Of a stretch of DNA of 64,000 bases, positions 21,787 to 29,271 are shown in pieces. This DNA comes from Actinomadura macra NBRC 14102 (GTDB taxonomy: Bacteria; Actinomycetota; Actinomycetes; Streptosporangiales; Streptosporangiaceae). The first letter of the stretch is position 1; each line of letters starts with the position of its first letter. Under the pieces are notes generated by a model. It had not been told where the DNA came from, did not search any database, and worked only from the letters and a program-made list of their open reading frames with translations. A program made the translations under genes and the position numbers. The stretch covers positions 248,001-312,000 of the forward strand of contig NZ_BCQT01000002.1 in the NCBI RefSeq assembly GCF_001552215.1, written 5' to 3'.

Positions 21787-22578
21787 TCAACGCTTGTCGC
21801 GCTGTCCGGCTGCCAGCCTGCCGGAAACCTTGTGGCCGCCGGTGCGCCGCTGGACGGCGGCCGACAGCGCCGGGGCGGTGCCACTGAGCAGCGCGCCGAG
21901 GCGCAGGCCGAGGGGCGCGACGTCGATCTCGGCGAGGTTCCTGTCGATTGCCCGGATTGTCGCTCTCGCCACGTCTCGCGGGGTTCGGGTGCCGATGCCG
22001 CGGGGCAGTGTGACGCCCGCGTCCGCGAACATGCCCGCGTCCCGGATGAACCCGGGGAACACCGTCGACACGCCGACACCGTGCGGACGCAGGTCCTCAC
22101 GCAGCGCCAGCGCGAAACCCCGCAGCCCGAACTTCGTCGCGTTGTACAGAGACGCTTGCCCGGACGCCGCCTTCCCCGACAGCGACGAGACGAAGACCAG
22201 ATGACCGCGGCCACGATCGGCCATTCTCTCGCCCGCGAGCTTCGCCATCACGATCGGCGCGCGCAGGTTCACGTCCAGAGCCCGGTCGATCTCCCCGATC
22301 GAGAAGCTCGACAGCAGCCCGGAGGCGGGGAGCGCGGCGTTCGCGAGGAGTACGTCCACATCGCCCGCTTCGTCCAGCAGGCCCTCGACGGCGTCGCGGT
22401 CGGCCAGGTCGGCCGCGACGACCCTGCCGCCGAGCCGTTCGGCCAGCGGCTCCAGCACCTCCACCCGCCGGCCGGTCAGCACGACCCGCGCGCCGCGCGC
22501 CGCGAGCGCCGTCGCCAGCGCCTGGCCGATCCCTCCGGAGGCACCTGTCAGCAGGACGTTCGCTCCGCGCAACTCCAT
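21787..22578 (-). CDS. Short-chain dehydrogenase/reductase
   Basis: A classical SDR of 263 residues. It has the nucleotide motif TGASGGIG at residues 11–18, the NAA motif LLANAALPASG, the catalytic serine in FVSSLSG and the YxxxK pair in LYNATKFGLRGF. Asp in AADLAD contacts the cofactor in this family. The substrate is unknown; the C-terminal helices resemble the DltE/FabG-like group that acts on lipids. It lies 18 bases after a small membrane-protein gene on the same strand and may be co-transcribed with it. Confidence 0.88.
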   Translation of the reverse strand: MELRGANVLLTGASGGIGQALATALAARGARVVLTGRRVEVLEPLAERLGGRVVAADLADRDAVEGLLDEAGDVDVLLANAALPASGLLSSFSIGEIDRALDVNLRAPIVMAKLAGERMADRGRGHLVFVSSLSGKAASGQASLYNATKFGLRGFALALREDLRPHGVGVSTVFPGFIRDAGMFADAGVTLPRGIGTRTPRDVARATIRAIDRNLAEIDVAPLGLRLGALLSGTAPALSAAVQRRTGGHKVSGRLAAGQRDKR

Positions 22579-22596
22579 GGCGCAGATGATGACGGA

Positions 22597-22806
22597 TCAC
22601 ATCCCGATCCGCCACAGCAACAGGATGATCGACGACAGCACCAGCCCCGCCGTCCCCAGCGGCACCTCGCCCAGCGCGATCATCGCGGTGCAGCCGGTCG
22701 CGGTCAGGCCCGCCACCACCACCATCCCGCGCCCGCCGGCCGCCTCGTCGTCCGGCGGGCCGGAATCGAGTTCGCGCTCCCAGAGCCCGAAGTCGTCCTC
22801 TGCCAT
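22597..22806 (-). CDS. Small two-helix membrane protein, unknown
   Basis: A 69-residue protein with an acidic N-terminus (MAEDDFGLWERELDSGPPDDE) and two hydrophobic segments (GMVVVAGLTATGCTAMIAL and GTAGLVLSSIILLLW). The ATG at 22806 is chosen because GGGAG lies six bases upstream; a GTG two codons earlier is too close to it. It is upstream of the SDR gene on the same strand. No family was recognised. Confidence 0.6.
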   Translation of the reverse strand: MAEDDFGLWERELDSGPPDDEAAGGRGMVVVAGLTATGCTAMIALGEVPLGTAGLVLSSIILLLWRIGM

Positions 22807-23038
22807 CGGCACTCCCGAAGGTCGTCACCGGATTATCCGGCCATCTCGGCGTCCCGACGAGGTGGCGGTGGCGTGACACCCTCCGCACCCCACGAATTGG
22901 ACGTCTAATCCGATAACGGTGACCTGGTGCGGATCGGCCGTCAACGGTTGCTAGGCTGCGGAGAGCCTGGGGGGAGCAGACTGTGATCCATCACATTCCC
23001 GGGTTTGGCTTCATAACCGAGGTGAAGGGGTCCCCACC

Positions 23039-23158
23039 GTGAAGAAGCTACTCATCCTTGCTGTCGTCGCCCTCGGTGGCTTCGCCGTCTGGCGCCGCCT
23101 CCAGCAGGACCGTGCCGAGCTCGACCTGTGGACCGAGGCCACGTCGTCCGACAGCTGA
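23039..23158 (+). CDS. DLW-39 family peptide
   Basis: A 39-residue membrane peptide starting at GTG 23039. It has a single N-terminal hydrophobic segment (KKLLILAVVALGGFAVW), a basic patch (RRLQQDR) and the diagnostic AELDLWTEAT. The length and the DLW motif match the actinobacterial DLW-39 family exactly; its function is unknown. AAGGGG lies about nine bases before the start. Members of this family typically lie near the origin, as here. It is shorter than the usual gene-calling cutoff. Confidence 0.85.
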   Translation: MKKLLILAVVALGGFAVWRRLQQDRAELDLWTEATSSDS

Positions 23159-23215
23159 GACGCCGGCGATAGTCCCGCGGAGAGCGGACGTCCGAACTTC
23201 GAGGGAGGCCCCGGC

Positions 23216-23941
23216 GTGAGCGAAGCAGAGCCGATCACCATCGCCTGCCTCGATCTCGCCGGGACCACTGTCGCCGACGGTGACCTGGTCGAGACCGCCT
23301 TCGCCGAGGCGATCGCCGCCCTGGGGATCGCCTCCGGTACGGCGGCGCACGAGCGCTCCATGGCCCGCGTCCGCGAGTCGCGTGGCGGCTCCAAGATCGA
23401 AATCTTCCGCTCGCTCTTCGACGAGGCCCGCGCCCAGGCCGCGAACCTGGCGTTCCAACAATCCTACGACCAGCTCGTCGACCGGCATGGTCTCCGACCC
23501 GTACCCGGCGCCGACCGCGCCATCGAGCGCATCCGCGGCGCCGGCGTCCGCGTGTGCCTGCTCACCGGGTTCGCCCGCAGCACCCAGGCCCGCATCCTGG
23601 ACACCCTCGGCTGGTGGGACCGAGCCGACCTCACCCTGTGCCCCGAGGACGTCGCCCGCGGCCGGCCCTGGCCCGATCTCGTCCTGACCGCCGCACTCCG
23701 GCTCGGCGCCGACGACGTCCGCCACATCGCCGTCTGCGGCGACACCGCGAACGACATGCGGACCGGACGCCGCTCCGGCGCGTCCATCGTCGCGGGGGTC
23801 CTCACCGGCGCCCATGACCGGCCCCGCCTGCTCGCCGCCGGCGCCACCCACGTCCTGCCCAGCGTCGCCGCGTTCCCCGACCTCATCCTCGCCGGTGCCC
23901 CCGCACCCCTCGACAAGGCCCTGACCGCCGACCACGGCTGA
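23216..23941 (+). CDS. HAD hydrolase, phosphonatase-like
   Basis: A 241-residue haloacid-dehalogenase-superfamily enzyme. Motif I reads LDLAGTTVADGD near residue 12, in which the second Asp of the usual DxDGT is replaced by Ala as in phosphonoacetaldehyde hydrolase (DMAGTT). Motif II is LLTGF and motif IV is CGDTANDM. It is therefore placed in the phosphonatase-like group, but the Schiff-base lysine region is not clear, so the substrate is left open. The GTG start follows GGGAGG. It converges on the operon ending at 23956. Confidence 0.8.
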   Translation: MSEAEPITIACLDLAGTTVADGDLVETAFAEAIAALGIASGTAAHERSMARVRESRGGSKIEIFRSLFDEARAQAANLAFQQSYDQLVDRHGLRPVPGADRAIERIRGAGVRVCLLTGFARSTQARILDTLGWWDRADLTLCPEDVARGRPWPDLVLTAALRLGADDVRHIAVCGDTANDMRTGRRSGASIVAGVLTGAHDRPRLLAAGATHVLPSVAAFPDLILAGAPAPLDKALTADHG

Positions 23942-23955
23942 CCCCGCATCGTTGA

Positions 23956-24264
23956 TCAGCGAGGGAGTTCGCGGACGTTCCGCCTGCCTGCCTCCCTGTT
24001 CTTGGCCTCGGGCACCATGGCGAGCCGCCGCCAGGCGGTCGCCCACCGCTGGAGATCCTCGTCCGTCCCGCCAAGGGCTCGGACGAGGGCTTCCACATGC
24101 CCGAGTTTGCTGGGCATCGTCGCGCTGGTCAGCACGTTCCTGAAGGTCGAGTAGGAGATCTTCTTGTCGCTACGGCGCTCCAACTCCCGATAACTCGGGT
24201 TGCCCGCCCAGATCCGGTAGGCGCGCATCGTGTCGGCGAACATCGCCTTGGTGTTCGCCATCAT
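23956..24264 (-). CDS. Putative XRE-like helix-turn-helix protein, unknown
   Basis: A 102-residue protein. The segment SYRELERRSDKKISYSTFRN followed by VEALVRALGG looks like the XRE-type helix-turn-helix used by actinobacterial proteins that read a short N-terminal DNA-binding fold. Its start overlaps the stop of the upstream gene by four bases, which implies translational coupling; no separate ribosome site is seen. It is the last gene of a three-gene operon of unknown function. Assignment is tentative. Confidence 0.55.
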   Translation of the reverse strand: MMANTKAMFADTMRAYRIWAGNPSYRELERRSDKKISYSTFRNVLTSATMPSKLGHVEALVRALGGTDEDLQRWATAWRRLAMVPEAKNREAGRRNVRELPR

Positions 24265-24968
24265 CGGGTCCGGCTGCAGGGGCTTTCGGGTCTCGGGAAG
24301 GCAGGCACCCGGGAGATCCGGGATGGGATGACGGCGGGAGCCGCGAAGGGCGAGCCGAGCGACGGGGCATCGTGAGGCTCGCGTACATCCTTCCGACCAC
24401 TACCGTCCCGCTCATCCGCATGGGGCGTCGTTTGCGACGCGACGGACGGCAGGGAGGGCGCCGAGATGTCCGTCTGGTGCGCCCTGGAGGGTCGATGCGG
24501 CCCCAGGCCCCGGGTGACGCCGCGCCGCCGATGGTCCAGCCCCCGCAGACGCTGGGCGAGCAACTCGTCCTCCTCGTGCAACTCGGCGAGCCGATTGAAG
24601 AGCTGCCGCGCAGTGGTGATCTTGTCGATGGCCTGGCTGGCCCGGCACAGCATGAGGATCTGCTGGATATGCGCCCAGACCGCCTGCCCCGGCTGGTAGC
24701 CGCCGGCCAATAACCGCCAGACCTCCTGGACGGGAACGGACGCGACGGACGCGATGACGCCGATCCCGTCGGCGCCGCTCAACCGGTCCAGCTCGTACTG
24801 CACCGACGCGCTGATCAGCAGGCCGAGCTCGGCCTTGGTCTGAAGGATCTTCTCCTGGACGACACGGCGGCGGGCTCGGGTCGCGGCTTCCGTGAGGGTC
24901 TCGATCTGGAAGCGCCAGTACTCCACGGAATCCTGCTGTTCGACCGTCCGCGCCTTCACCTTCCCCAT
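24261..24968 (-). CDS. Hypothetical protein with helical N-domain and disordered tail
   Basis: A 235-residue protein. Residues about 10–150 are rich in helix-forming residues (VEYWRFQIETLTEAATRARR, ARQLFNRLAELHEEDELLAQ) and include an IGVIASVASVPVQEVWRLLAGG stretch that may be a small DNA-binding or docking helix pair. The last 80 residues are Ser/Pro/Arg-rich and probably disordered. A GGGAGG site precedes the ATG. Its start overlaps the membrane-protein gene upstream by 13 bases, and its stop overlaps the next start by four. No family was recognised. Confidence 0.55.
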   Translation of the reverse strand: MGKVKARTVEQQDSVEYWRFQIETLTEAATRARRRVVQEKILQTKAELGLLISASVQYELDRLSGADGIGVIASVASVPVQEVWRLLAGGYQPGQAVWAHIQQILMLCRASQAIDKITTARQLFNRLAELHEEDELLAQRLRGLDHRRRGVTRGLGPHRPSRAHQTDISAPSLPSVASQTTPHADERDGSGRKDVREPHDAPSLGSPFAAPAVIPSRISRVPAFPRPESPCSRTR

Positions 24969-25195
24969 CCGGCGCCTCCCGGACCCTCGCCGCCGATCAG
25001 CCGCCGCAGCGCTTCGGCGCCGCCCACCATCATGAGTGTGGCTGCCGCGGCCTCCCGCGGCGGCACACCCCGGCCGCTCAGCGCCAGGAAAACGGTGAGG
25101 AACATTCCCACCGCCCCCAGCCAGATCAGGTCGCGGCCCGGATCGCCGTTGTGGGGGTCACCCTCGTATGGGCTGAGGGACCGAAGAGAGGTCAT
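24956..25195 (-). CDS. Small membrane protein, unknown, first gene of operon
   Basis: A 79-residue protein with an N-terminal soluble part (MTSLRSLSPYEGDPHNGDPG), a hydrophobic segment (DLIWLGAVGMFLTVFLALSG) and a second weaker one (AAAATLMMVGGAEALRRL). The ATG at 25195 has GGAGAAAG upstream. It may be anchored in the membrane and work with the two overlapping genes that follow. No homologue was recognised. Confidence 0.5.
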   Translation of the reverse strand: MTSLRSLSPYEGDPHNGDPGRDLIWLGAVGMFLTVFLALSGRGVPPREAAAATLMMVGGAEALRRLIGGEGPGGAGWGR

Positions 25196-25878
25196 GATCT
25201 TTCTCCAATGCCTGTGGAATTGAACCACCGTGCTACGGGCGGGAACGTGATCGAAGGCGCGCGCGAGTGGAAGATCGCGTTGCTGTAACCGGCCTTCAAG
25301 CGCTCATAGTGCACGATCGGGCCCGTCGCGTCACGTGAATCCCGGAAAGACCCGCCGTATAAGACGGCTGGTCATATGGTTTCAATTCCGGAAGAGAAAG
25401 GTCGTGTCAAGGTGTTCAAGAACGTTGATGAATGATGCACGATGATTTCCGAAGTGGTGACTTCGACCCGCCGCGGATCTAATAATCCGCGGGACGTCTG
25501 AAGGCGGCCCGGCAAGGTCCGATGCTTGTTCCTGTGCTACGGGCGGGCGAGGACTGAACACGGGCGGGTGCATGTGGAAGTGCCCCCGCCGTCCAGACGG
25601 GGCCGAGGGAAAGATCCCTCGGCCCTGCTCTCCGTCCGGAACCACGACGCCGACGGGCGGACCTCATGAAGCCAAGGACGTGCCGCGCCTGGTAGCCCGC
25701 CTGCGAACCGCACTGAGGCGGACGTGAGGGCAAGGAGCCCCGGCGGTCAGCCGGCGGATTTGAGCCGACGACGAATAGCGGCCGGGCCGGGCCGGAAAGC
25801 CTACGCTCCGTCTACGGTGTACGATCGACACCGGTCGTGCCGGTCTGACGTCGCCGCAGGTAGACAGCAGGTTGCCGA
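25196..25878. other. Gene-poor spacer before tRNA-Ala with small repeats
   Basis: About 680 bases with no convincing gene. It contains a 14-base direct repeat GTGCTACGGGCGGG (25230–25243 and 25534–25547) and an inverted repeat with arms CCGCGGAT and ATCCGCGG (25471–25478 and 25485–25492, loop six). A parS-like site GCGTCACGTGAATC (25328–25341) matches the usual GTTTCACGTGAAAC at 11 of 14 positions with a perfect TCACGTGA core. Short minus-strand ORFs at 25382–25733 are not supported. Confidence 0.5.
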
Positions 25879-25951
25879 GGGGCCTTAGCTCAGTTGGTAG
25901 AGCACCGGCTTTGCAAGCCGGGTGTCAGGGGTTCGAATCCCCTAGGCTCCA
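25879..25951 (+). tRNA. alaT: tRNA-Ala (anticodon TGC)
   Basis: A complete cloverleaf of 73 bases. The acceptor arms GGGGCCT and AGGCTCC pair (one G·U). The anticodon TGC is at 25912–25914 in the loop TTTGCAA. The T arm is AGGGGTTCGAATCCCCT. The discriminator is A; CCA is not encoded. The 3' end adjoins a 38-bp repeat and the end of an integrase remnant on the opposite strand. Confidence 0.97.
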
Positions 25952-26714
25952 CCCACCAAGAAGCCCAGCTCAGAACCGATGTTCCGAGCTGGGCCCTCGA
26001 TCTCTTCTTCCGCTTCCGTGCCCGTTGCGTGCCCGATCGCTTCTTACCCCTGAGTTCGGCCTTGGCCATCGCACTCAAGGTGTCCGCGATCTCCCGGTGC
26101 CGCTCGTCCGTGGCGTGGAGGTAGATCATGGCCGCGCGATCGCTCGCGTGACCCATGCGTTCCTTGAGTTCCGGAAGCGTCGCACCCGCGATCGCGGCGG
26201 GCGTGTTCCCCGTGTGCCTGAGATCGTGGAAGCGCACACCCTCGAATCCAGCCTTGTCCAAGGCGCGGATCCAGTTGCGACGGAAGTTCGCCCGTCGTAG
26301 CAGCGCCCCTTTGCCTCCGACGAAGATCAGGCCCTCGTCACCGTCTTGAGCGAACGCCTTGACGTGTGCTCTCAGCTCAGGGAGCACGATTGCCGGAATC
26401 GCCGTCCGCACGCCCGCCTCAGTCTTAGGAGGCCCGAAGTGGAGAGGCTTGCCGGTCACCTCCACAAGTGTCCGCTCGACCCGCACCGTGCCGGCCTTGA
26501 GGTCCACGTCCTTGTGCCGGAGTGCAACAGCCTCGCCCCATCGGAGGTTCGCGAAGGTCGCCAGCAGGACGAGTGCCCGGTACCGAGAGTCGATGGCGTT
26601 CGCCAGGGCCGACGGTGGGCTGGATAGGCTGGCCGAGCGTAGCTGGCCGGACTGCAGGAGGCCCAGTCTGCGTTGGATCCTGCTCCACCTGGTCGAGGAG
26701 TACGCGCGGCACAA
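25890..26714 (-). pseudogene. Tyrosine integrase remnant (N-terminally truncated)
   Basis: The open frame encodes a full phage-type tyrosine-recombinase catalytic domain: Arg in ATFANLRWGEAVAL, HDLRHTGNTPAA, the second His in LKERMGHASD and the nucleophile Tyr in MIYLHA. The usual N-terminal SAM-like and arm-binding domains are missing; residues 1–30 look random. The reading frame runs into the tRNA-Ala gene on the other strand, giving the well-known tail VEPRGFEPLTPGLQSRC. No excisionase, replication or transfer genes accompany it. It is therefore a decayed integrative element at its tRNA-Ala target. It is likely inactive. Confidence 0.8.
25956..25993. repeat. Direct repeat copy 1 flanking integrase remnant (attL-like)
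   Basis: Thirty-eight bases from CCAAGAAGCCCAGCTC to GAGCTGGG. They match the copy at 26848–26885 at 34 of 38 positions. The copy starts four bases after the tRNA-Ala end and is itself an imperfect hairpin (CCCAGCTC/GAGCTGGG). Duplication by element insertion is the likely cause. Confidence 0.7.
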
Positions 26715-26847
26715 CGGTCACGCCGATCTTCTTCGGGAGTCGGTGGACGGGCTCACCGGCGAGTGACCGGGATGTGACCGCCGGAGGCTCAAGTGGGCGA
26801 ATTGCCATTGTCGTGATCGGGTGTCAAGTAGTCACCTGGGATCGCTG

Positions 26848-26893
26848 CCAAGAAGCCCAGCTCGGGACTGACGTTCCGAGCTGGGTTTCTTGG
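26848..26893. terminator. Terminator hairpin; contains direct repeat copy 2 (attR-like)
   Basis: The left arm (26848–26865) and right arm (26876–26893) pair as CCAAGAA-G-CCCAGCTCGG with CCGAGCTGGG-T-TTCTTGG, an 18-bp stem with one G·U pair. The 38-base part 26848–26885 repeats the sequence after tRNA-Ala. It probably was the original tRNA-Ala terminator before insertion of the element, and it now also lies downstream of the SH3-like gene. Confidence 0.75.
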
Positions 26894-26907
26894 TTGTCAC
26901 GGCAGTA

Positions 26908-27282
26908 TTAGCAGTGGTGCACCCTGCCCTTGATGATCTTGATGTAGCGGCCCGAAACCCATTCCGGAGTGCTGATTCCCAGCCGGTACCACTTGCGGAC
27001 GCCCTTCACAGACTGCCCGTAGGCCCAGCATTTGATGTCGACGACCTGGCCCGGGCGGAGTGAACCGAGGCGCTGCGAATGGGTGGTGGGCTTGGCGCGA
27101 ATCGTCAGCCGGCTACGGGAGGTCACCTTTCCCTTGGCGTAGGCATCGGTGACAGGCGCGGCCACTGTGGGCACCTGTGCGGACTTGAGCTGGACCGAGT
27201 CCGCCAGTGCGGTCGACGTGCCGGCGGTTCCGGCGGCAACGGCCGCCATGATGACGATCACTGCTTTGCGGTGTTGTTTCAC
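26908..27282 (-). CDS. Secreted SH3-like domain protein
   Basis: A 124-residue exported protein. The signal peptide is MKQHRKAVIVIMAAVAAGTA followed by a cleavage region near ALADS. The mature part is a bacterial SH3-like domain (SRLTIRAKPTTHSQRLGSLRPG, then WYRLGISTPEWVSGRYI), a fold often used to bind cell-wall material. Two cysteines could form a disulfide. The start is GTG at 27282 with GGGGGA upstream. It is transcribed toward the terminator at 26848–26893. Confidence 0.8.
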   Translation of the reverse strand: MKQHRKAVIVIMAAVAAGTAGTSTALADSVQLKSAQVPTVAAPVTDAYAKGKVTSRSRLTIRAKPTTHSQRLGSLRPGQVVDIKCWAYGQSVKGVRKWYRLGISTPEWVSGRYIKIIKGRVHHC

Positions 27283-27555
27283 AAATATCCCCCGAATGAA
27301 GCGGAGCTTCTCTGATGAACTGACTAAAAGTCCCAGGAAGCCCGATGTTCGGCTTCAGCGATACCCTTCCCGGCGCCTGGCAATACGTCGTGCTGGTCCG
27401 GTTCGCGACGAGCGGCTCGTGACGTGCGGTCAACGGCGCTGACCACGCCCTCGGATGTTCCGGCCGTGGAGGCGGGTCGCGCCGTCTTGGACGATCGAGG
27501 GCGCTTCGGGGTGTTCTCTGGCGGTTCGGGCGAGTACCGCGCCTACACTCCCGAT

Positions 27556-27777
27556 ATGGAGATCGCGGGCGCGTGGCGCATGATCGTTGCCGAGGCGGTC
27601 GGCCCGCCGCAGGTGCGCGACATGGTCGCGGGTGGACGGGGCGTTCCGCGCGGGATGTCCAGGATGGCAGCACGTGAGGGTGTGTCCCCCACGCTGCGCG
27701 GAGCGGGGGCGGTGGACGACATGGTCACGACGCTGGCGCGGGAGATCGATCGGCGGGCGCCGGTCGTGTGGGGGTAG
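27556..27777 (+). CDS. Small hypothetical protein upstream of phosphatase
   Basis: A 73-residue product beginning MEIAGAWRMIVAEAVGPPQV. Its codons show the strong third-position G/C bias of the neighbours, and it ends six bases before the phosphatase start, so the two genes are probably co-transcribed. There is no ribosome site; TACACT (27544–27549) lies seven bases before the ATG, suggesting a leaderless transcript. The frame is open further upstream to 27424, but that part looks less protein-like. No family was recognised. Confidence 0.5.
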   Translation: MEIAGAWRMIVAEAVGPPQVRDMVAGGRGVPRGMSRMAAREGVSPTLRGAGAVDDMVTTLAREIDRRAPVVWG

Positions 27778-27783
27778 CCGTCC

Positions 27784-28305
27784 GTGCGAACTAGGGGCAG
27801 GGGCGCGCCGGACGCGGACGCGCCGTGGAATGAGATCGTCCCCGGGCTGTGGATGGGCGGTCACTACTACCGGGACGCGGGTGGTGAGCGCGCGCCCGCC
27901 ATCGTCACCGACGAGTTCGACGTGGTCATCAGCCTCTACCGGCGGGAAGGGCACGGGCCGGCGGGGCACGTTGAGCATCATTGTGCGGACATGCCCGACG
28001 CGCTGCTCTCGTCCGACCAGTTGGAGACGGTGTGCCAGCTGGCGGAGACGGCGGTGGGGGCGCTGCGGCGGGGACTGCGGGTGCTGGTCCGGTGCCAGTC
28101 GGGCTACAACCGATCGGGTCTGGTCGTCGCTCAGGGGCTCATGGGGATGGGCTATTCGGCGGACGACGCCGTCTACATCATCAGGTATCGCAGGTCGAAG
28201 TGGGCGCTGAACAATCAGGTGTTCGTCGACTACCTCACGACGGGGTTGGACGTGGCGCGGTTGCTGGCCGGGCTTGACGCCCTCTCTCAGGACGACCCCG
28301 GATAG
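27784..28305 (+). CDS. Protein-tyrosine/dual-specificity phosphatase
   Basis: A 173-residue cysteine phosphatase. The signature CxxxxxR is in VRCQSGYNRSGLVVA near residue 103, with the preceding core VVISLYRREG and the general-acid region around HHCADMPDALL. It removes phosphate from protein tyrosine or, less likely, Ser/Thr residues or phosphoinositides. It starts at GTG six bases after a small upstream gene. Its last 19 bases overlap the end of the convergent PrsW gene. Confidence 0.85.
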   Translation: MRTRGRGAPDADAPWNEIVPGLWMGGHYYRDAGGERAPAIVTDEFDVVISLYRREGHGPAGHVEHHCADMPDALLSSDQLETVCQLAETAVGALRRGLRVLVRCQSGYNRSGLVVAQGLMGMGYSADDAVYIIRYRRSKWALNNQVFVDYLTTGLDVARLLAGLDALSQDDPG

Positions 28306-29225
28306 GAGGCGCCCGGTACGCCGGGCGCCGGGACGGGTGGGCGCGGCGTGACGCGGGAGCGGTCCGTCAGTACGCGCAGCCACAGCAGCGCCACCGCAGA
28401 GATCACGATGAGGCCCGCCCAGTTCATCACCGTGATGAGGTGTCCCTGGGCGTTGGTGGCGCGGGGCAGGTAGCCGTGGTCGAGGAGCTGGTACTGCCAG
28501 GGCGTTCCCGTCAGGAAGAGGGTGAGCGCGATGGCGATGCCGTGCATGGAGTCCCAGAGGGCGTGGAGGACGGATACGCCGAGGTAGGTCAGGACGACGC
28601 CGCCCGTGAGGCGCCAATGGCTGCGGGACGCGGCGAACAGCACGCCGCCGATGATTGCCGTCCAGAGCCCGTGGCCGAGCGGGCTGAGCAGGCCGCGCAG
28701 GATCTCCGTCTCCACCATCGAGCGGACGCTGATGCCCTGGACGGTGAACAGCGCGTTGAACGCGTATCCGGAGGATTCGAACGCCGCGAAACCGAAGCCG
28801 ACCGTCGCGCCGAGGACGAGACCGTCCCGCATGGTCCGAACCCGCATCTGTCGGGCGACGAAGACGAGCGCGGCCATCTTGACCGCCTCCTCGATGAGCC
28901 CGACACCGAAGTACATCCACAGCGACGGGTGCAGTAGGTAGCGTTCCAGCACGGATGCGCCGAGCACGCCGAGGACGCCGCCGACGACGAACCCCCTGAA
29001 CAGCAGCGGGACGGTGATCGCCCCAGAGGTGCCGTGCTCGTAGGCCCAGACGACGAAGGTGACCGGCACCAGGAAGCTGCCCAACAGGACGATCGTCGGC
29101 AGCAGGTTGGAGTTGGCCGTCGCGACGGTGACCAGGACCGTCGCGGCCCACAGGGCCAGTCCGCTCAGCAGGACCTTGAGCCAGGGGCGCGGCTTGCGGG
29201 CCATGTGCGCCCTAGATGTAACCAT
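28287..29225 (-). CDS. PrsW-family intramembrane metalloprotease
   Basis: A 312-residue multipass membrane protease of the type that cleaves anti-sigma factors within the membrane in Bacillus. About nine hydrophobic segments are seen. The catalytic motifs are present: GLIEEAVKMAALVF, FGFAAFESSGYAFN, and two His sites (SPLGHGLWTAIIG and VSVLHALWDSMHG). The ATG at 29225 has AGGAGG five bases upstream; a later ATG at residue 8 is less well placed. It overlaps the phosphatase gene convergently by 19 bases. No clear partner anti-sigma gene is adjacent. Confidence 0.88.
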   Translation of the reverse strand: MVTSRAHMARKPRPWLKVLLSGLALWAATVLVTVATANSNLLPTIVLLGSFLVPVTFVVWAYEHGTSGAITVPLLFRGFVVGGVLGVLGASVLERYLLHPSLWMYFGVGLIEEAVKMAALVFVARQMRVRTMRDGLVLGATVGFGFAAFESSGYAFNALFTVQGISVRSMVETEILRGLLSPLGHGLWTAIIGGVLFAASRSHWRLTGGVVLTYLGVSVLHALWDSMHGIAIALTLFLTGTPWQYQLLDHGYLPRATNAQGHLITVMNWAGLIVISAVALLWLRVLTDRSRVTPRPPVPAPGVPGASYPGSS

Positions 29226-29271
29226 TCGTCCTCCTCGCCGATGATCGTTACCCGGGCGTCTCGGTACCGAA

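Noticed and set aside
25382..25733. Two short minus-strand frames before tRNA-Ala
   Set aside because: No ribosome site, no conserved-looking sequence, and inverted repeats lie within.
27430..29151. 573-codon minus-strand frame over the phosphatase and PrsW genes
   Set aside because: It is Arg/Pro-rich and crosses three well-supported genes. It is a frame shadow.
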